A DNA stretch of 64,000 bases from Metallibacterium scheffleri (GTDB taxonomy: Bacteria > Pseudomonadota > Gammaproteobacteria > Xanthomonadales > Rhodanobacteraceae), in assembly GCF_002077135.1 (NCBI RefSeq), contig NZ_LDOS01000002.1, positions 620,001-684,000 of the forward strand. Reading direction: 5' to 3'. Below are positions 25,764-33,663 of the stretch, one piece after another. The position numbers were made by a program, and so were the translations under genes. The notes beneath the pieces are model-generated. The model ran no database searches, had not been told where the DNA came from, and saw nothing but the letters and a program-made list of their open reading frames with translations. The number at the start of each line of letters is the position of its first letter. The stretch's first letter is position 1.

Positions 25764-26354
25764 TCAGTATTTCACCGGCTCCATGACAGCATCGAGATTC
25801 AAGCCATCGCAGAGTTCCAGAAACTCGTCGCGCAGCGCGGCAATGTGCAGTTCAGCGGGGATGCCCAGGGTGATCTGCGCGGAAAACATTTCGGCGCCGG
25901 TCTGCATGGCCTGATAGCGCTGCGAGCCGAGTTGCTCGATGCTGATCTGGCGCTCGGCGAAGAAATCCAGTACTTCGGCCAGCACGCCCTGGCGATCGGC
26001 GGCGATGACTTCGATGAGGTAGGGCAACAGGTGCTGCTGTGGCTGGCGCGGCCCGCTGCGATAGCTGACCAGGTGCAAATCGGGATCGCGCGCCATGCGC
26101 GTCAGCGCGGTTTCCAGCTTGGCCACGGCGTCCCACGCGCCCTGTGCCAGCAGGGTGACCGAGACATCGGCGCCGAGCGTGTTGACGCGCGCATCGCCCA
26201 GCGCGCAACCGGAGTCGGCGACGCGGCGCGTCAGCGCAAGCAACGGGGATTGGGCGGCCGGGGTGAGCGTCTGGATGAGCAGGTAATGTTCGCTGCCGCT
26301 ACGCGGTGCAGTGGTGTTCAAGAGCGGTTCCCGGGCGTGATCGCGACTGCGCAT
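25764..26354 (-). CDS. gcvR: GcvR-like ACT-domain regulator of the glycine cleavage system
   Basis: 196 residues with two ACT-like domains (about 25-105 and 110-190): HYLLIQTLTPAAQS begins the first and LIEVIAADRQGVLAEVLDF the second. No HTH is present. GcvR represses gcv genes by binding GcvA in E. coli; whether GcvA exists here is unknown, and gcvPB is at 36.7 kb. It is transcribed away from dapA, from a shared promoter region of about 77 bases, the same relation as in E. coli. Confidence 0.82.
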   Translation of the reverse strand: MRSRDHAREPLLNTTAPRSGSEHYLLIQTLTPAAQSPLLALTRRVADSGCALGDARVNTLGADVSVTLLAQGAWDAVAKLETALTRMARDPDLHLVSYRSGPRQPQQHLLPYLIEVIAADRQGVLAEVLDFFAERQISIEQLGSQRYQAMQTGAEMFSAQITLGIPAELHIAALRDEFLELCDGLNLDAVMEPVKY

Positions 26355-26431
26355 GCAGGTTTCAGCTTACTTGCCCGCGCGCGCGCACCGCAAGTAACAT
26401 CGCCGCGTCTTTCACCTTTCTGGATTGCGCC

Positions 26432-27325
26432 GTGCAGCTCTCCGGCAGCATCTGCGCGCTGGCCACGCCATTCACGGCGGACGGCGCGCTTGACCTCGAA
26501 GCCTGTGCCCGTCTCATCGACTACCAGCTGGCGGGTGGCACGCAGGCATTGGTCGTTGCCGGCTCCACTGGTGAGGCGCACATGCTCACCGAGTCCGAGT
26601 GGGGGCGCTTGCTCGCGTTCGCACTGGAACATGTGCGCGGCCGTGTGCCGGTGCTGGCCGGTACCGGTGCCGCCGCCACCGCCGCCAGCGTGCAGCAGAC
26701 CCGGCGCGCGCAGGCGCTGGGCGCCGACGCCGCGCTGGTGGTCACGCCGTATTACGTGCGGCCCACGCAGCAGGGTTTGCTGCGCCACTTCACCGAGGTC
26801 GCCGAACACGGCGGCCTGCCCGTCGTGATGTACAACGTGCCCAGCCGCAGCGGCTGCGACCTGCTGCCCGAAACCGCGGCGCGGCTGGCCGGGCACGCCA
26901 ACATCATCGGCCTCAAGGAGGCGCGCGGCGATGCCGCGCGCATCGCGGCCGTTGCGCCACTCGCCCAACCCGGTTTCGCGGTATTGTCCGGTGATGACGC
27001 CAGCGCGCATGACGCCATGCTGGCCGGCATGCAGGGCGTGATCTCGGTGGTCAACAATCTCGTGCCGGCGGCGATGCGCGCGCTGTGCGACGCTGCCCTG
27101 CGCGCGGATCGCGCTGCTGTCGAACAGCATGCCGCGGGTCTCGCGCCGCTGATCCGCGCGTTGGAATGCGCGCCCAATCCGATTGCGGTCAAGGCGGGTC
27201 TGGCCGCGCTCGGCATCTGTCATGCCGGCTTGCGTCTGCCGCTGATCGAGCTCGAACCCGGCGCGGCGCGCGTGCGGCTCGTACACTCACTGGCCGCGCT
27301 GACCCCGGTTGCCAGCGCGGCCTGA
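26432..27325 (+). CDS. dapA: 4-hydroxy-tetrahydrodipicolinate synthase
   Basis: 297 residues, GTG start at 26432 matching the family N-terminus MQLSGSICALATPF. The active-site lysine lies in NIIGLKEARGD, the Tyr of the catalytic triad in VVMYNVPSRSGCD, and the Thr pair in AGSTGEAHML. It condenses pyruvate and aspartate semialdehyde on the way to lysine and peptidoglycan. bamC follows directly, as in E. coli. Some sites differ from E. coli (VVAGSTGEA for VSVGTTGES), so feedback properties cannot be inferred. Confidence 0.94.
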   Translation: MQLSGSICALATPFTADGALDLEACARLIDYQLAGGTQALVVAGSTGEAHMLTESEWGRLLAFALEHVRGRVPVLAGTGAAATAASVQQTRRAQALGADAALVVTPYYVRPTQQGLLRHFTEVAEHGGLPVVMYNVPSRSGCDLLPETAARLAGHANIIGLKEARGDAARIAAVAPLAQPGFAVLSGDDASAHDAMLAGMQGVISVVNNLVPAAMRALCDAALRADRAAVEQHAAGLAPLIRALECAPNPIAVKAGLAALGICHAGLRLPLIELEPGAARVRLVHSLAALTPVASAA

Positions 27326-27373
27326 TCGATTCACGCCGTTCACACACGGCCATTCACCCATGGAACCCCACGC

Positions 27374-27946
27374 ATGAAAAAGCTTCCCCTGATCGCACTG
27401 CTCGCGTTGGCTGCACTTGGCAGCGGTTGCAGCTGGTTCCACTCCAACACGCGCGACCAGCAATGGCATGCGGCGGTGCAGGAGCGTCCGCTGGAAGTCC
27501 CGCCGGATCTGGAGAAGCCCGTCAACGCCGCGGCGCTGACCATTCCCACCTTGCCCAACGCGCCCGCCGGCAACACGCCCGAGACCGCGCCTCCGGGCAC
27601 CCTGGCCACCGTCGGTGCCGCGCAGGGCAGCGCCAGCCTGCTGCTGAACGATACCGTCGCGAGCGTCTACAACCGCGTCGGCCTGGCGCTCGGCAAAGGC
27701 GGCATCGGCAACGTGCAACATGCGGATGCCACAGCCCACGTTTATCGCGTTGAGGTGAATACGACGGTGACCGAGAAGCCCATGGGCTTCTTCTCGCGCA
27801 TATTCTCCAGTGCCAAGACGCACGTGGTCAGCAACATCGTCACCATCAATGTGCGCGCCGATGGCGACAAGGCGCGCATCCAATTGCAAGGCCCCGAGGC
27901 CGCCGTGCAGCAGTTGCAAGCCGCGCTGCAGCAACGCCTGGGGTGA
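27374..27946 (+). CDS. bamC: BamC-like outer-membrane lipoprotein
   Basis: 190 residues with a lipoprotein signal: lipobox LGSGC after a hydrophobic leader (PLIALLALAALG). The mature part has the proline-rich N-terminal strand (RPLEVPPDLEKP), typical of BamC (NlpB) and binding BamD, and one helix-grip domain (about 90-190), whereas E. coli BamC has two. The gene is thus a short form. It follows dapA, as in E. coli. The stop is followed within five bases by the 73-bp tandem repeats, so any terminator must lie in or beyond them. Confidence 0.85.
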   Translation: MKKLPLIALLALAALGSGCSWFHSNTRDQQWHAAVQERPLEVPPDLEKPVNAAALTIPTLPNAPAGNTPETAPPGTLATVGAAQGSASLLLNDTVASVYNRVGLALGKGGIGNVQHADATAHVYRVEVNTTVTEKPMGFFSRIFSSAKTHVVSNIVTINVRADGDKARIQLQGPEAAVQQLQAALQQRLG

Positions 27947-27950
27947 GGCG

Positions 27951-28240
27951 GCGCGTTGATGATCGGCCGCGGGCCGATCATGCGCCGCCGAACGCCCGAG
28001 CGCTGCGCGCGAGGGCCGGGTCAGCGCGTTGATGATCGGCCGCGGGCCGATCATGCGCCGCCGAACGCCCGAGCGCTGCGCGCGAGGGCCGGGTCAGCGC
28101 GTTGATGATCGGCCGCGGGCCGATCATGCGCCGCCGAACGCCCGAGCGCTGCGCGCGAGGGCCGGGTCAGCGCGTTGATGATCGGCCGCGGGCCGATCAT
28201 GCGCCGCCGAACGCCCGAGCGCTGCGCGCGAGGGCCGGGT
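27951..28240. repeat. four tandem 73-bp repeats with a palindrome in each
   Basis: Units start at 27951, 28024, 28097 and 28170; the first three are identical and the last differs only at its end. Each holds a perfect 10-bp arm hairpin (ATGATCGGCC-GCG-GGCCGATCAT) with two GATC sites. It begins just after the bamC stop. There are no unique spacers, so it is not a CRISPR array. Confidence 0.95.
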
Positions 28241-28433
28241 GATTGGCGCAGCGCCGGGTGAACGGGCGCCGCAGCGGGCAACCCTTCGTCATTCCCGCGC
28301 AGAGCCTGCCCCCGCGAAGGCGGGAGCGGGAATCGCTTCGCAACGCGAAGGGACGCATGGTGCAACGTGAGCCGATGCCGGTATGAACGTGCGCCATGCA
28401 CCGCGCGCAGCGGCGCGCGCCCGGCAGTTTGCT
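28241..28433. other. repeat-bearing spacer between the tandem array and fdxA
   Basis: Contains a REP-like element at 28287-28334 (CGTCATTCCCGCGC ... GCGGGAATCG, with an internal GCAGAGCCTGC that recurs at about 49960). No gene was found. The rest is short GC-rich sequence with no clear promoter. Confidence 0.6.
28287..28334. repeat. REP-like palindromic element downstream of fdxA
   Basis: A longer member of the family seen in hsdM: outer arms CGTCATTCCCGC and GCGGGAATCG, separated by GCAGAGCCTGCCCCCGCGAA. The inner part matches the repeat at about 49957. Confidence 0.75.
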
Positions 28434-28757
28434 TCAGCGCTGCAGCAGCGGCAGCTTGCCGGGCTTGCCATCCCATTCGGCGGCGTCAGCAGGGGCGTCC
28501 TTGCGCTCGGTCAGCACCGGCCAGCCCTTGGCAAGTTCTGCATTGAGCGCAACGAAAGCCTCCTGGCCAGCCGGCACGTCGTCCTCGGGATAGATGGCCT
28601 TGGCCGGGCACTCGGGTTCACACAGCGTGCAGTCGATGCACTCGTCGGGGTCGATGGCGAGAAAATTCGGGCCCTCGTGGAAACAGTCCACGGGGCAGAC
28701 CTCGACACAATCGGTGTACTTGCACTTGATGCAATTGTCGGTGACGACGAAGGCCAT
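28434..28757 (-). CDS. fdxA: seven-iron ferredoxin
   Basis: 107 residues. [20 protein letters not shown] at the N-terminus is followed by CPVDC and then [12 protein letters not shown], the cysteine set for one [3Fe-4S] and one [4Fe-4S] cluster of the FdxA type. The C-terminal tail ([18 protein letters not shown]) is characteristic of proteobacterial FdxA. The ATG at 28757 has no obvious ribosome site and lies 26 bases after the tRNA-Glu CCA, so the mRNA may derive from the tRNA promoter. Confidence 0.93.
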   Translation of the reverse strand: MAFVVTDNCIKCKYTDCVEVCPVDCFHEGPNFLAIDPDECIDCTLCEPECPAKAIYPEDDVPAGQEAFVALNAELAKGWPVLTERKDAPADAAEWDGKPGKLPLLQR

Positions 28758-28782
28758 GGCGGGCACCGGCGCGGAGTGGAAG

Positions 28783-28858
28783 TGGTACTCCCAACGAGAA
28801 TCGAACTCGTGTTTTCGCCTTGAGAGGGCGACGTCCTGGACCGCTAGACGATGGGAGC
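28783..28858 (-). tRNA. tRNA-Glu (anticodon CTC)
   Basis: 76 bases with CCA encoded. Acceptor stem GCTCCCA pairs with TGGGAGT (one G-U pair), the anticodon stem is TCGCC/GGCGA with loop CTCTCAA giving CTC, and the T arm contains GTTCGATTC. It reads GAG codons. Confidence 0.95.
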
Positions 28859-28879
28859 GCGGCCGTGCAAAGAGGCGGT

Positions 28880-28907
28880 AGTATAGCGAGATGATTTCCA
28901 TCGGCAA
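28880..28907 (-). promoter_or_regulatory. promoter of tRNA-Glu(CTC) and perhaps fdxA
   Basis: Minus-strand TTGCCG (28902-28907), 16 bases, TATACT (28880-28885). The start would be about 15 bases before the tRNA. It overlaps the pcnB start codon on the other strand. Confidence 0.7.
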
Positions 28908-30321
28908 TGCCTTCTCGCGCCTGCTGCGGCGCACTCCGACGAACGCCAAGGAACCTCTCCGATTGAACCCGGAACGCCGGCAGTTTCCCCAGCCTGAATT
29001 GCGCATCGTGCCGCGTTCGGCGCATGCGTTGTCGCGCAAGCAGATCAGTCCCGGCGCACTGCGCGTGCTGTATCGGCTGCATGAGTCGGGTTATGCCGCG
29101 TACCTGGTCGGTGGCGCAGTGCGTGACCTGCTGCTGGGTGGGCACCCCAAGGATTTCGATATCGCCACCGATGCCACCCCCGAGCAGGTACGGCAATTGT
29201 TCCGCAACTGCCGTCTGATCGGGCGCCGCTTTCGTCTGGCGCACGTGGTGTTCGGGCGCGAGATCGTCGAGGTCGCCACGCTGCGCGGCCAGGACGGTGA
29301 GGGCGAGCGCCAGGTGCATGACGACGGCCGCATCCTGCGCGACAACATCTGGGGCAGCATCGAGGAGGATGCGCTGCGCCGTGATTTTCGCGTCAACGCC
29401 CTGTACTACGACATCAGCGATTTCAGCGTGCGTGATTATGTCGGCGGGCTGGAGGATCTGCAGCGTCGCGAACTGCATCTGATCGGTGACCCGGAGCAGC
29501 GCTATCGCGAGGACCCGGTGCGCATGCTGCGCGCGGCGCGGCTCTCGGCCAAGCTCGGTTTCGAGATCGCCGATGCCAGCGCCGCTCCCATTGCGGAATT
29601 GGCGCCATTGCTGGCAGACGTCGCGCCGGCGCGCTTGTTCGATGAAGCGCTGAAGCTGTTCATGGCCGGGTACGGGCTGGCCAGTTTTCACCAGTTGGAG
29701 CGCTACGGATTGTTGCGCTGGCTGCTGCCGGCACTGGCTGCCGCGCTGACCCGCGATCGCGACGGCGCGTTGCGACGCATGACCGAGCGTGCGCTGGCCA
29801 ATACCGATGCGCGCGTGCGCGAAGACAAGCCGGTGACGCCGGCATTCACCTTCGCGGTGCTGCTGTGGAGCGAGGTGCAGCCCGAGGCGCAGCGCCTGCT
29901 GGATTCCGGCGTGGAGGCCAGCGCCGCGTGGCACCGTGCCGGGCAAATGGCGATCGCCGAGCAGGCGCAGCGCGTGGCCATTCCGCGCCGCTTCGGCGTG
30001 GTGATGGAAGAAATCTGGGCGTTGCAGCCGCGCTTCGCGGTACGTACCGCGCGCGGTCGCGTGCAGCGTCTGCTGACGCATCCGCGCTTTCGCGCGGCGT
30101 ACGATTTCCTGCTGTTGCGCGTCGAGCAGGAGCCCGCATTGGCCGAACTCGCGGCGTGGTGGACTGCGGCGCAGGGACAGCCCGATGTCGCGTTGCCTGC
30201 GCCTGCCGCAGCAACCAGGCCGGCAGGATCTGCAGCGCTCGAGGATGCCGCGCCCAGAACAGCGCGCCGGCGTCGACGCGGTGGTCAACGCAAGCGCAAT
30301 CCCGGTGGCGGCGACGCGTGA
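28891..30321 (+). CDS. pcnB: poly(A) polymerase I
   Basis: 476 residues. The nucleotidyltransferase core begins [20 protein letters not shown] with the G-x-x-x-R-D and D-x-D signatures; [14 protein letters not shown] is a strong landmark, and [16 protein letters not shown] begins the second domain. The N-terminal leader ([14 protein letters not shown]) resembles that of E. coli PcnB, which supports the ATG at 28891 despite the lack of a clear ribosome site. The C-terminal tail is basic ([13 protein letters not shown]). It adds A tails that mark RNAs for decay. It overlaps folK by GTGA. Confidence 0.95.
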   Translation: MISIGNAFSRLLRRTPTNAKEPLRLNPERRQFPQPELRIVPRSAHALSRKQISPGALRVLYRLHESGYAAYLVGGAVRDLLLGGHPKDFDIATDATPEQVRQLFRNCRLIGRRFRLAHVVFGREIVEVATLRGQDGEGERQVHDDGRILRDNIWGSIEEDALRRDFRVNALYYDISDFSVRDYVGGLEDLQRRELHLIGDPEQRYREDPVRMLRAARLSAKLGFEIADASAAPIAELAPLLADVAPARLFDEALKLFMAGYGLASFHQLERYGLLRWLLPALAAALTRDRDGALRRMTERALANTDARVREDKPVTPAFTFAVLLWSEVQPEAQRLLDSGVEASAAWHRAGQMAIAEQAQRVAIPRRFGVVMEEIWALQPRFAVRTARGRVQRLLTHPRFRAAYDFLLLRVEQEPALAELAAWWTAAQGQPDVALPAPAAATRPAGSAALEDAAPRTARRRRRGGQRKRNPGGGDA

Positions 30322-30812
30322 TCCTGGCCTGCATCGGCCTTGGCGCCAATCTCGGGCAGCCCGATGTGCAGTTGCAATCGGCATTCGACGCGCTGGATGC
30401 GCTTGCGCATACGCGCCTGAAGTCACGCTCGCGGCTGTGGCGTACCCCGGCCTGGGGGCCGCAACCGCAGCCGGATTACTGCAACGCCGCGGCTTGCGTC
30501 GAAACCGCGCTGACGCCACGCGCGATCCTGGTGGCACTGCTGGGCATCGAACGCGCGCATGGCCGCGTGCGCGGCAGCGAGCGCTACGCGCCGCGCACAC
30601 TGGATCTGGATTTGCTTCTGTATGGTGATGCCTGGATCGACGAAGCCGATTTGCAGGTGCCGCATCCGCGCCTGGCCGAGCGCGCCTTCGTGCTGTTGCC
30701 ACTGGCGGAAATCGTGCCGCAGTTGCCCGTGCCGGGTACCGGCGCCAGCGTGGGCGAGCTATTGGCGCGCGTCGACACCAGCGCGTGCCAGCCCTGGCCT
30801 GGGCAGGTTTGA
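30318..30812 (+). CDS. folK: 2-amino-4-hydroxy-6-hydroxymethyldihydropteridine pyrophosphokinase
   Basis: 164 residues from the GTG at 30318, which overlaps the pcnB stop. It begins [12 protein letters not shown], and RYAPRTLDLDLLLYG carries the two metal-binding Asp residues (D-L-D); VPHPRLAERAFVL is the substrate region. It commits the pterin to folate synthesis. pcnB-folK-panB-panC-panD is a common proteobacterial order. Confidence 0.94.
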   Translation: MILACIGLGANLGQPDVQLQSAFDALDALAHTRLKSRSRLWRTPAWGPQPQPDYCNAAACVETALTPRAILVALLGIERAHGRVRGSERYAPRTLDLDLLLYGDAWIDEADLQVPHPRLAERAFVLLPLAEIVPQLPVPGTGASVGELLARVDTSACQPWPGQV

Positions 30813-30836
30813 GCCTGCGCGCCACGCGCGCATAAT
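30809..30836 (+). promoter_or_regulatory. probable panB promoter
   Basis: TTGAGC (30809-30814), 16 bases, CATAAT (30831-30836); panB starts 21 bases further on with CTGGAG before the ATG. It would allow panBC expression separate from pcnB-folK. Confidence 0.55.
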
Positions 30837-30857
30837 CGCGGCTCACTGGAGAACACC

Positions 30858-31679
30858 ATGTACGTCGAAGCCGCCGCGAGCGCGCGCAAGGCCGTCACCA
30901 TCCCCGCGTTGCGCGCGATGAAGACGCGCGGCGAGAAAATCGCCATGCTCACCTGCTACGACGCCAGCTTCGCGGCGCAAATCGAGGCCGCGGACGTGGA
31001 CGTGGCGCTGGTCGGCGACTCGCTGGGCATGGTGGTGCAGGGGCGCAACAGCACGCTGCCGGTCACGCTGGACGATATGGCATATCACACGCGTCTGGTC
31101 GCGCGCGGGCTTTCCGCCACGCTGCTGGTGGCCGACCTGCCGTACATGAGTTATCGCGACACCGCGCATGCGCGCGACGCCGCGGCGCGGCTGCTCGGCG
31201 AGTGTGGTGCGGCGATGCTCAAGCTCGAAGGCGCCGGCTGGGTGTGCGAGATCATCGCCGACCTGGTGGCGCGCGAGGCACCGGTGTGCGCACATCTGGG
31301 TCTGACGCCGCAGGCGGTGCATCGCCTCGGCGGCTACCGGGTGCAGGGCCGCGAGGCGGATGCCGCCGAGTGCCTGTGCAACGACGCGCTGGCGGTGCAG
31401 GCAGCGGGCGCCGAACTGCTGGTACTCGAGGCCGTACCCGCGGCACTGGCCGCGCGCATCAGCCAGGCGCTGCAGATTCCCGTGATCGGCATCGGCGCCG
31501 GCGTCGAGTGCGATGGCCAGGTGCTGGTGCTGTACGACATGCTCGGCATCACGCCAGGCAAGCGGCCCAAATTCAGCAAGGATTTCCTGACCGATGCCGG
31601 TAGCGTGGCGAACGCGCTCAAGGCCTATGTGGCGGCGGTGCGCGCCGCCGAATTTCCCGGCGCCGAGCACGTTTACTGA
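30858..31679 (+). CDS. panB: 3-methyl-2-oxobutanoate hydroxymethyltransferase
   Basis: 273 residues. KIAMLTCYDASFAAQ near the start, GDSLGMVVQG with the metal-binding Asp, and VIGIGAGVECDGQVLV are conserved PanB segments. It makes ketopantoate in pantothenate/CoA synthesis. A GGAG ribosome site precedes the ATG. panC follows after 40 bases. Confidence 0.96.
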   Translation: MYVEAAASARKAVTIPALRAMKTRGEKIAMLTCYDASFAAQIEAADVDVALVGDSLGMVVQGRNSTLPVTLDDMAYHTRLVARGLSATLLVADLPYMSYRDTAHARDAAARLLGECGAAMLKLEGAGWVCEIIADLVAREAPVCAHLGLTPQAVHRLGGYRVQGREADAAECLCNDALAVQAAGAELLVLEAVPAALAARISQALQIPVIGIGAGVECDGQVLVLYDMLGITPGKRPKFSKDFLTDAGSVANALKAYVAAVRAAEFPGAEHVY

Positions 31680-31719
31680 ACCCGGCGCGCGCGTCATTGC
31701 ATCGAACCACGAGGACAGC

Positions 31720-32574
31720 ATGCAGACCGTGCACGATCTGGCCAGCCTGCGCGCCGCGTTGCGCGCCTGGCGCAAGCAGGACCAACGCATTGCGCTGGTG
31801 CCGACCATGGGCAACCTGCACGCTGGCCATCACGCGCTGGTACGGCGCGCGCAACAGTGCGCGCCGCGCGTGGTGGTCAGCGTGTTCGTCAATCCCACCC
31901 AGTTCGGCCCCGGCGAGGATTTCACGCGCTACCCGCGCACACTGCGGCAGGATCAGGCTGGCCTCGCCGCGCTGGACTGCGACCTGCTGTTCGCGCCCGC
32001 GGTCGAGGTGATGTATCCCTACGGGCCCGAACAGGCGCTGAGCATCCATGTGCCGGAGATCACCGATGTGCTGGAAGGCGCGCATCGCCCCGGGCATTTC
32101 GATGGCGTGGCCACGGTGGTGGCCAAGCTGTTCGCGATGGTGCAGCCGGACTTTGCGGTGTTCGGTGAGAAAGATTGGCAGCAATTGCAGGTGGTGCGCC
32201 GCCTGCAGCGCGATCTTGGCCTGGCGCTGGAGATCATTGGCCTGGCCACCGTGCGCGAAGCCGACGGCCTGGCACTGAGTTCGCGCAACCAGTATCTGGA
32301 TGCCGCCGCGCGCGCGCGCGCGCCGCTGCTGCACGCCACCTTGCGCTGGATGCGTGCCGCGACCTTGCAGGGGCACGCCCACGCCGTGGTCGAGCATGCC
32401 GCCGCGCAGCGCCTGCAGCGTGGCGGTTTCGAGCCGGACTATTGCGCAATCCGCGTCGCCGACACGTTGCATCCGCCTGTGCACGGTACCCCAGACGAGC
32501 AACTCATCGCGCTGGTCGCGGCGCGTCTGGGCGGTACGCGGCTGATCGACAATCTGCCGTTCGCCGCGCCCTGA
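31720..32574 (+). CDS. panC: pantothenate synthetase
   Basis: 284 residues from the ATG at 31720, which matches the family N-terminus. The nucleotidyltransferase HIGH-like motif is PTMGNLHAGH, FGEKDWQQLQVVRR is the KDxQQ region, and LALSSRNQYL is the SSRN/KMSKS-like loop. It joins pantoate and beta-alanine; the beta-alanine comes from panD downstream. Confidence 0.96.
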   Translation: MQTVHDLASLRAALRAWRKQDQRIALVPTMGNLHAGHHALVRRAQQCAPRVVVSVFVNPTQFGPGEDFTRYPRTLRQDQAGLAALDCDLLFAPAVEVMYPYGPEQALSIHVPEITDVLEGAHRPGHFDGVATVVAKLFAMVQPDFAVFGEKDWQQLQVVRRLQRDLGLALEIIGLATVREADGLALSSRNQYLDAAARARAPLLHATLRWMRAATLQGHAHAVVEHAAAQRLQRGGFEPDYCAIRVADTLHPPVHGTPDEQLIALVAARLGGTRLIDNLPFAAP

Positions 32575-32626
32575 TTGACAGGTCGCGCGTGCCATGCGCG
32601 TTGCGCTGCGCCGCAGCAAGCGGCGT

Positions 32627-32632
32627 TATAAT
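32627..32632 (+). promoter_or_regulatory. -10 element upstream of panD
   Basis: A perfect TATAAT 30 bases before the panD ATG. TTGCGC at 32601 is too far (20 bases) for a good -35, so the -35 is uncertain. Confidence 0.45.
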
Positions 32633-32661
32633 CACGCCGGAAACCGCACGGAATTCATGTC

Positions 32662-33042
32662 ATGCAACTGACCCTCCTCAAGGCCAAGATCCATCGCGTC
32701 ACGGTCACCCAGGCCGAGCAGCACTACGAGGGCTCGGTGGCCATCGACGGCCGCCTGCTGGATATTGCCGGCATCCGCGAATACGAGCAGGTGCACGTAT
32801 GGAACGTGGACAACGGCGAGCGTTTCGTGACCTACGCGATCCGCGCCGAGGAAGGCTCAGGCACGATCTCGGTCAATGGTGCCGCGGCGCTGCGCGTGCA
32901 GCCCGGGCATCTGCTGATCATCGCCGCCTGGGCGCAGGTGGATGCCGCCGCCGCAGCCGAATTCCAGCCCACGCTGGTGTATGTGGATGCGCACAACCGC
33001 ATGACGCACAGCAACCGCAGCATCCCCAAGCAGGCCGCCTGA
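32662..33042 (+). CDS. panD: aspartate 1-decarboxylase
   Basis: 126 residues. The self-processing site Gly24-Ser25 lies in YEGSVAID; cleavage there makes the pyruvoyl cofactor. [17 protein letters not shown] and [13 protein letters not shown] are conserved. It supplies beta-alanine to panC. It may have its own promoter (TATAAT at 32627). Confidence 0.96.
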   Translation: MQLTLLKAKIHRVTVTQAEQHYEGSVAIDGRLLDIAGIREYEQVHVWNVDNGERFVTYAIRAEEGSGTISVNGAAALRVQPGHLLIIAAWAQVDAAAAAEFQPTLVYVDAHNRMTHSNRSIPKQAA

Positions 33043-33078
33043 ACGGCGCATCCGTCCGTCAAATCGCCGCGTGCGTCG

Positions 33079-33663
33079 TCATTCGCGGCCGGGTGCGGGG
33101 CGTTCGCGTACCGGATGCTTGGCCAGTTTGCGTTGCAGCGTGCGCCGGTGCATGCCCAAGCGGCGCGCGGCTTCGGAGATGTTGCCCTCGGTCTCGCCGA
33201 GGATGCGCTGGATGTGCTCCCACTCCAGGCGCTTCAGCGGTGGTGGCGCATCGGGCGCTGCAGTGACGGCGCTGGCCTGGCGCGGCGCCTGCGCGTTGAG
33301 CGCGCGCGCGATCTGATCGGCATCGGCGGGTTTGGCCAGATAATCGTGGGCGCCGCGTTTGATCGCCTCGACCGCGGTGGCGATGGAGGCATAACCTGTC
33401 AGCAGCAGGATGCGCATGCCTGGCGCGGCGCGCAACAACTCCGGGATCAGCTTGAGGCCGTTGGACTCGCCCAGCTTGAGGTCGAGCACGCAATAGGCCG
33501 GACGCGATTGCGCGGCGAGCTGCAGCGCCATGGTGGCGTTGTTGGCGACACTGCAGGTGTAGCCGCGCACGTTCATGGCGCGTGCCAGCACGCCGGTGAA
33601 CGCCGTGTCGTCATCGACGATGAGCAGGGATTGAGACGGGGATTTCGGTGCGTTCTCGCTCAT
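33079..33663 (-). CDS. RegA/ActR/PrrA-family response regulator
   Basis: 194 residues. The receiver domain (about 10-125) has acidic residues in LIVDDD, the phosphoacceptor Asp in CVLDLKLGESNGL, and the Lys in YLAKPADADQ. The short C-terminal Fis-type HTH reads GNISEAARRLGMHRRTLQRKL, the almost invariant helix of the RegA group. Its ATG overlaps the kinase TGA. RegA proteins control redox-dependent energy metabolism; targets here are unknown. Confidence 0.92.
   Translation of the reverse strand: MSENAPKSPSQSLLIVDDDTAFTGVLARAMNVRGYTCSVANNATMALQLAAQSRPAYCVLDLKLGESNGLKLIPELLRAAPGMRILLLTGYASIATAVEAIKRGAHDYLAKPADADQIARALNAQAPRQASAVTAAPDAPPPLKRLEWEHIQRILGETEGNISEAARRLGMHRRTLQRKLAKHPVRERPAPGRE

Noticed and set aside
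27951-28240. Possible CRISPR array
   Set aside because: Repeats are directly tandem with no unique spacers, and no cas genes are present.
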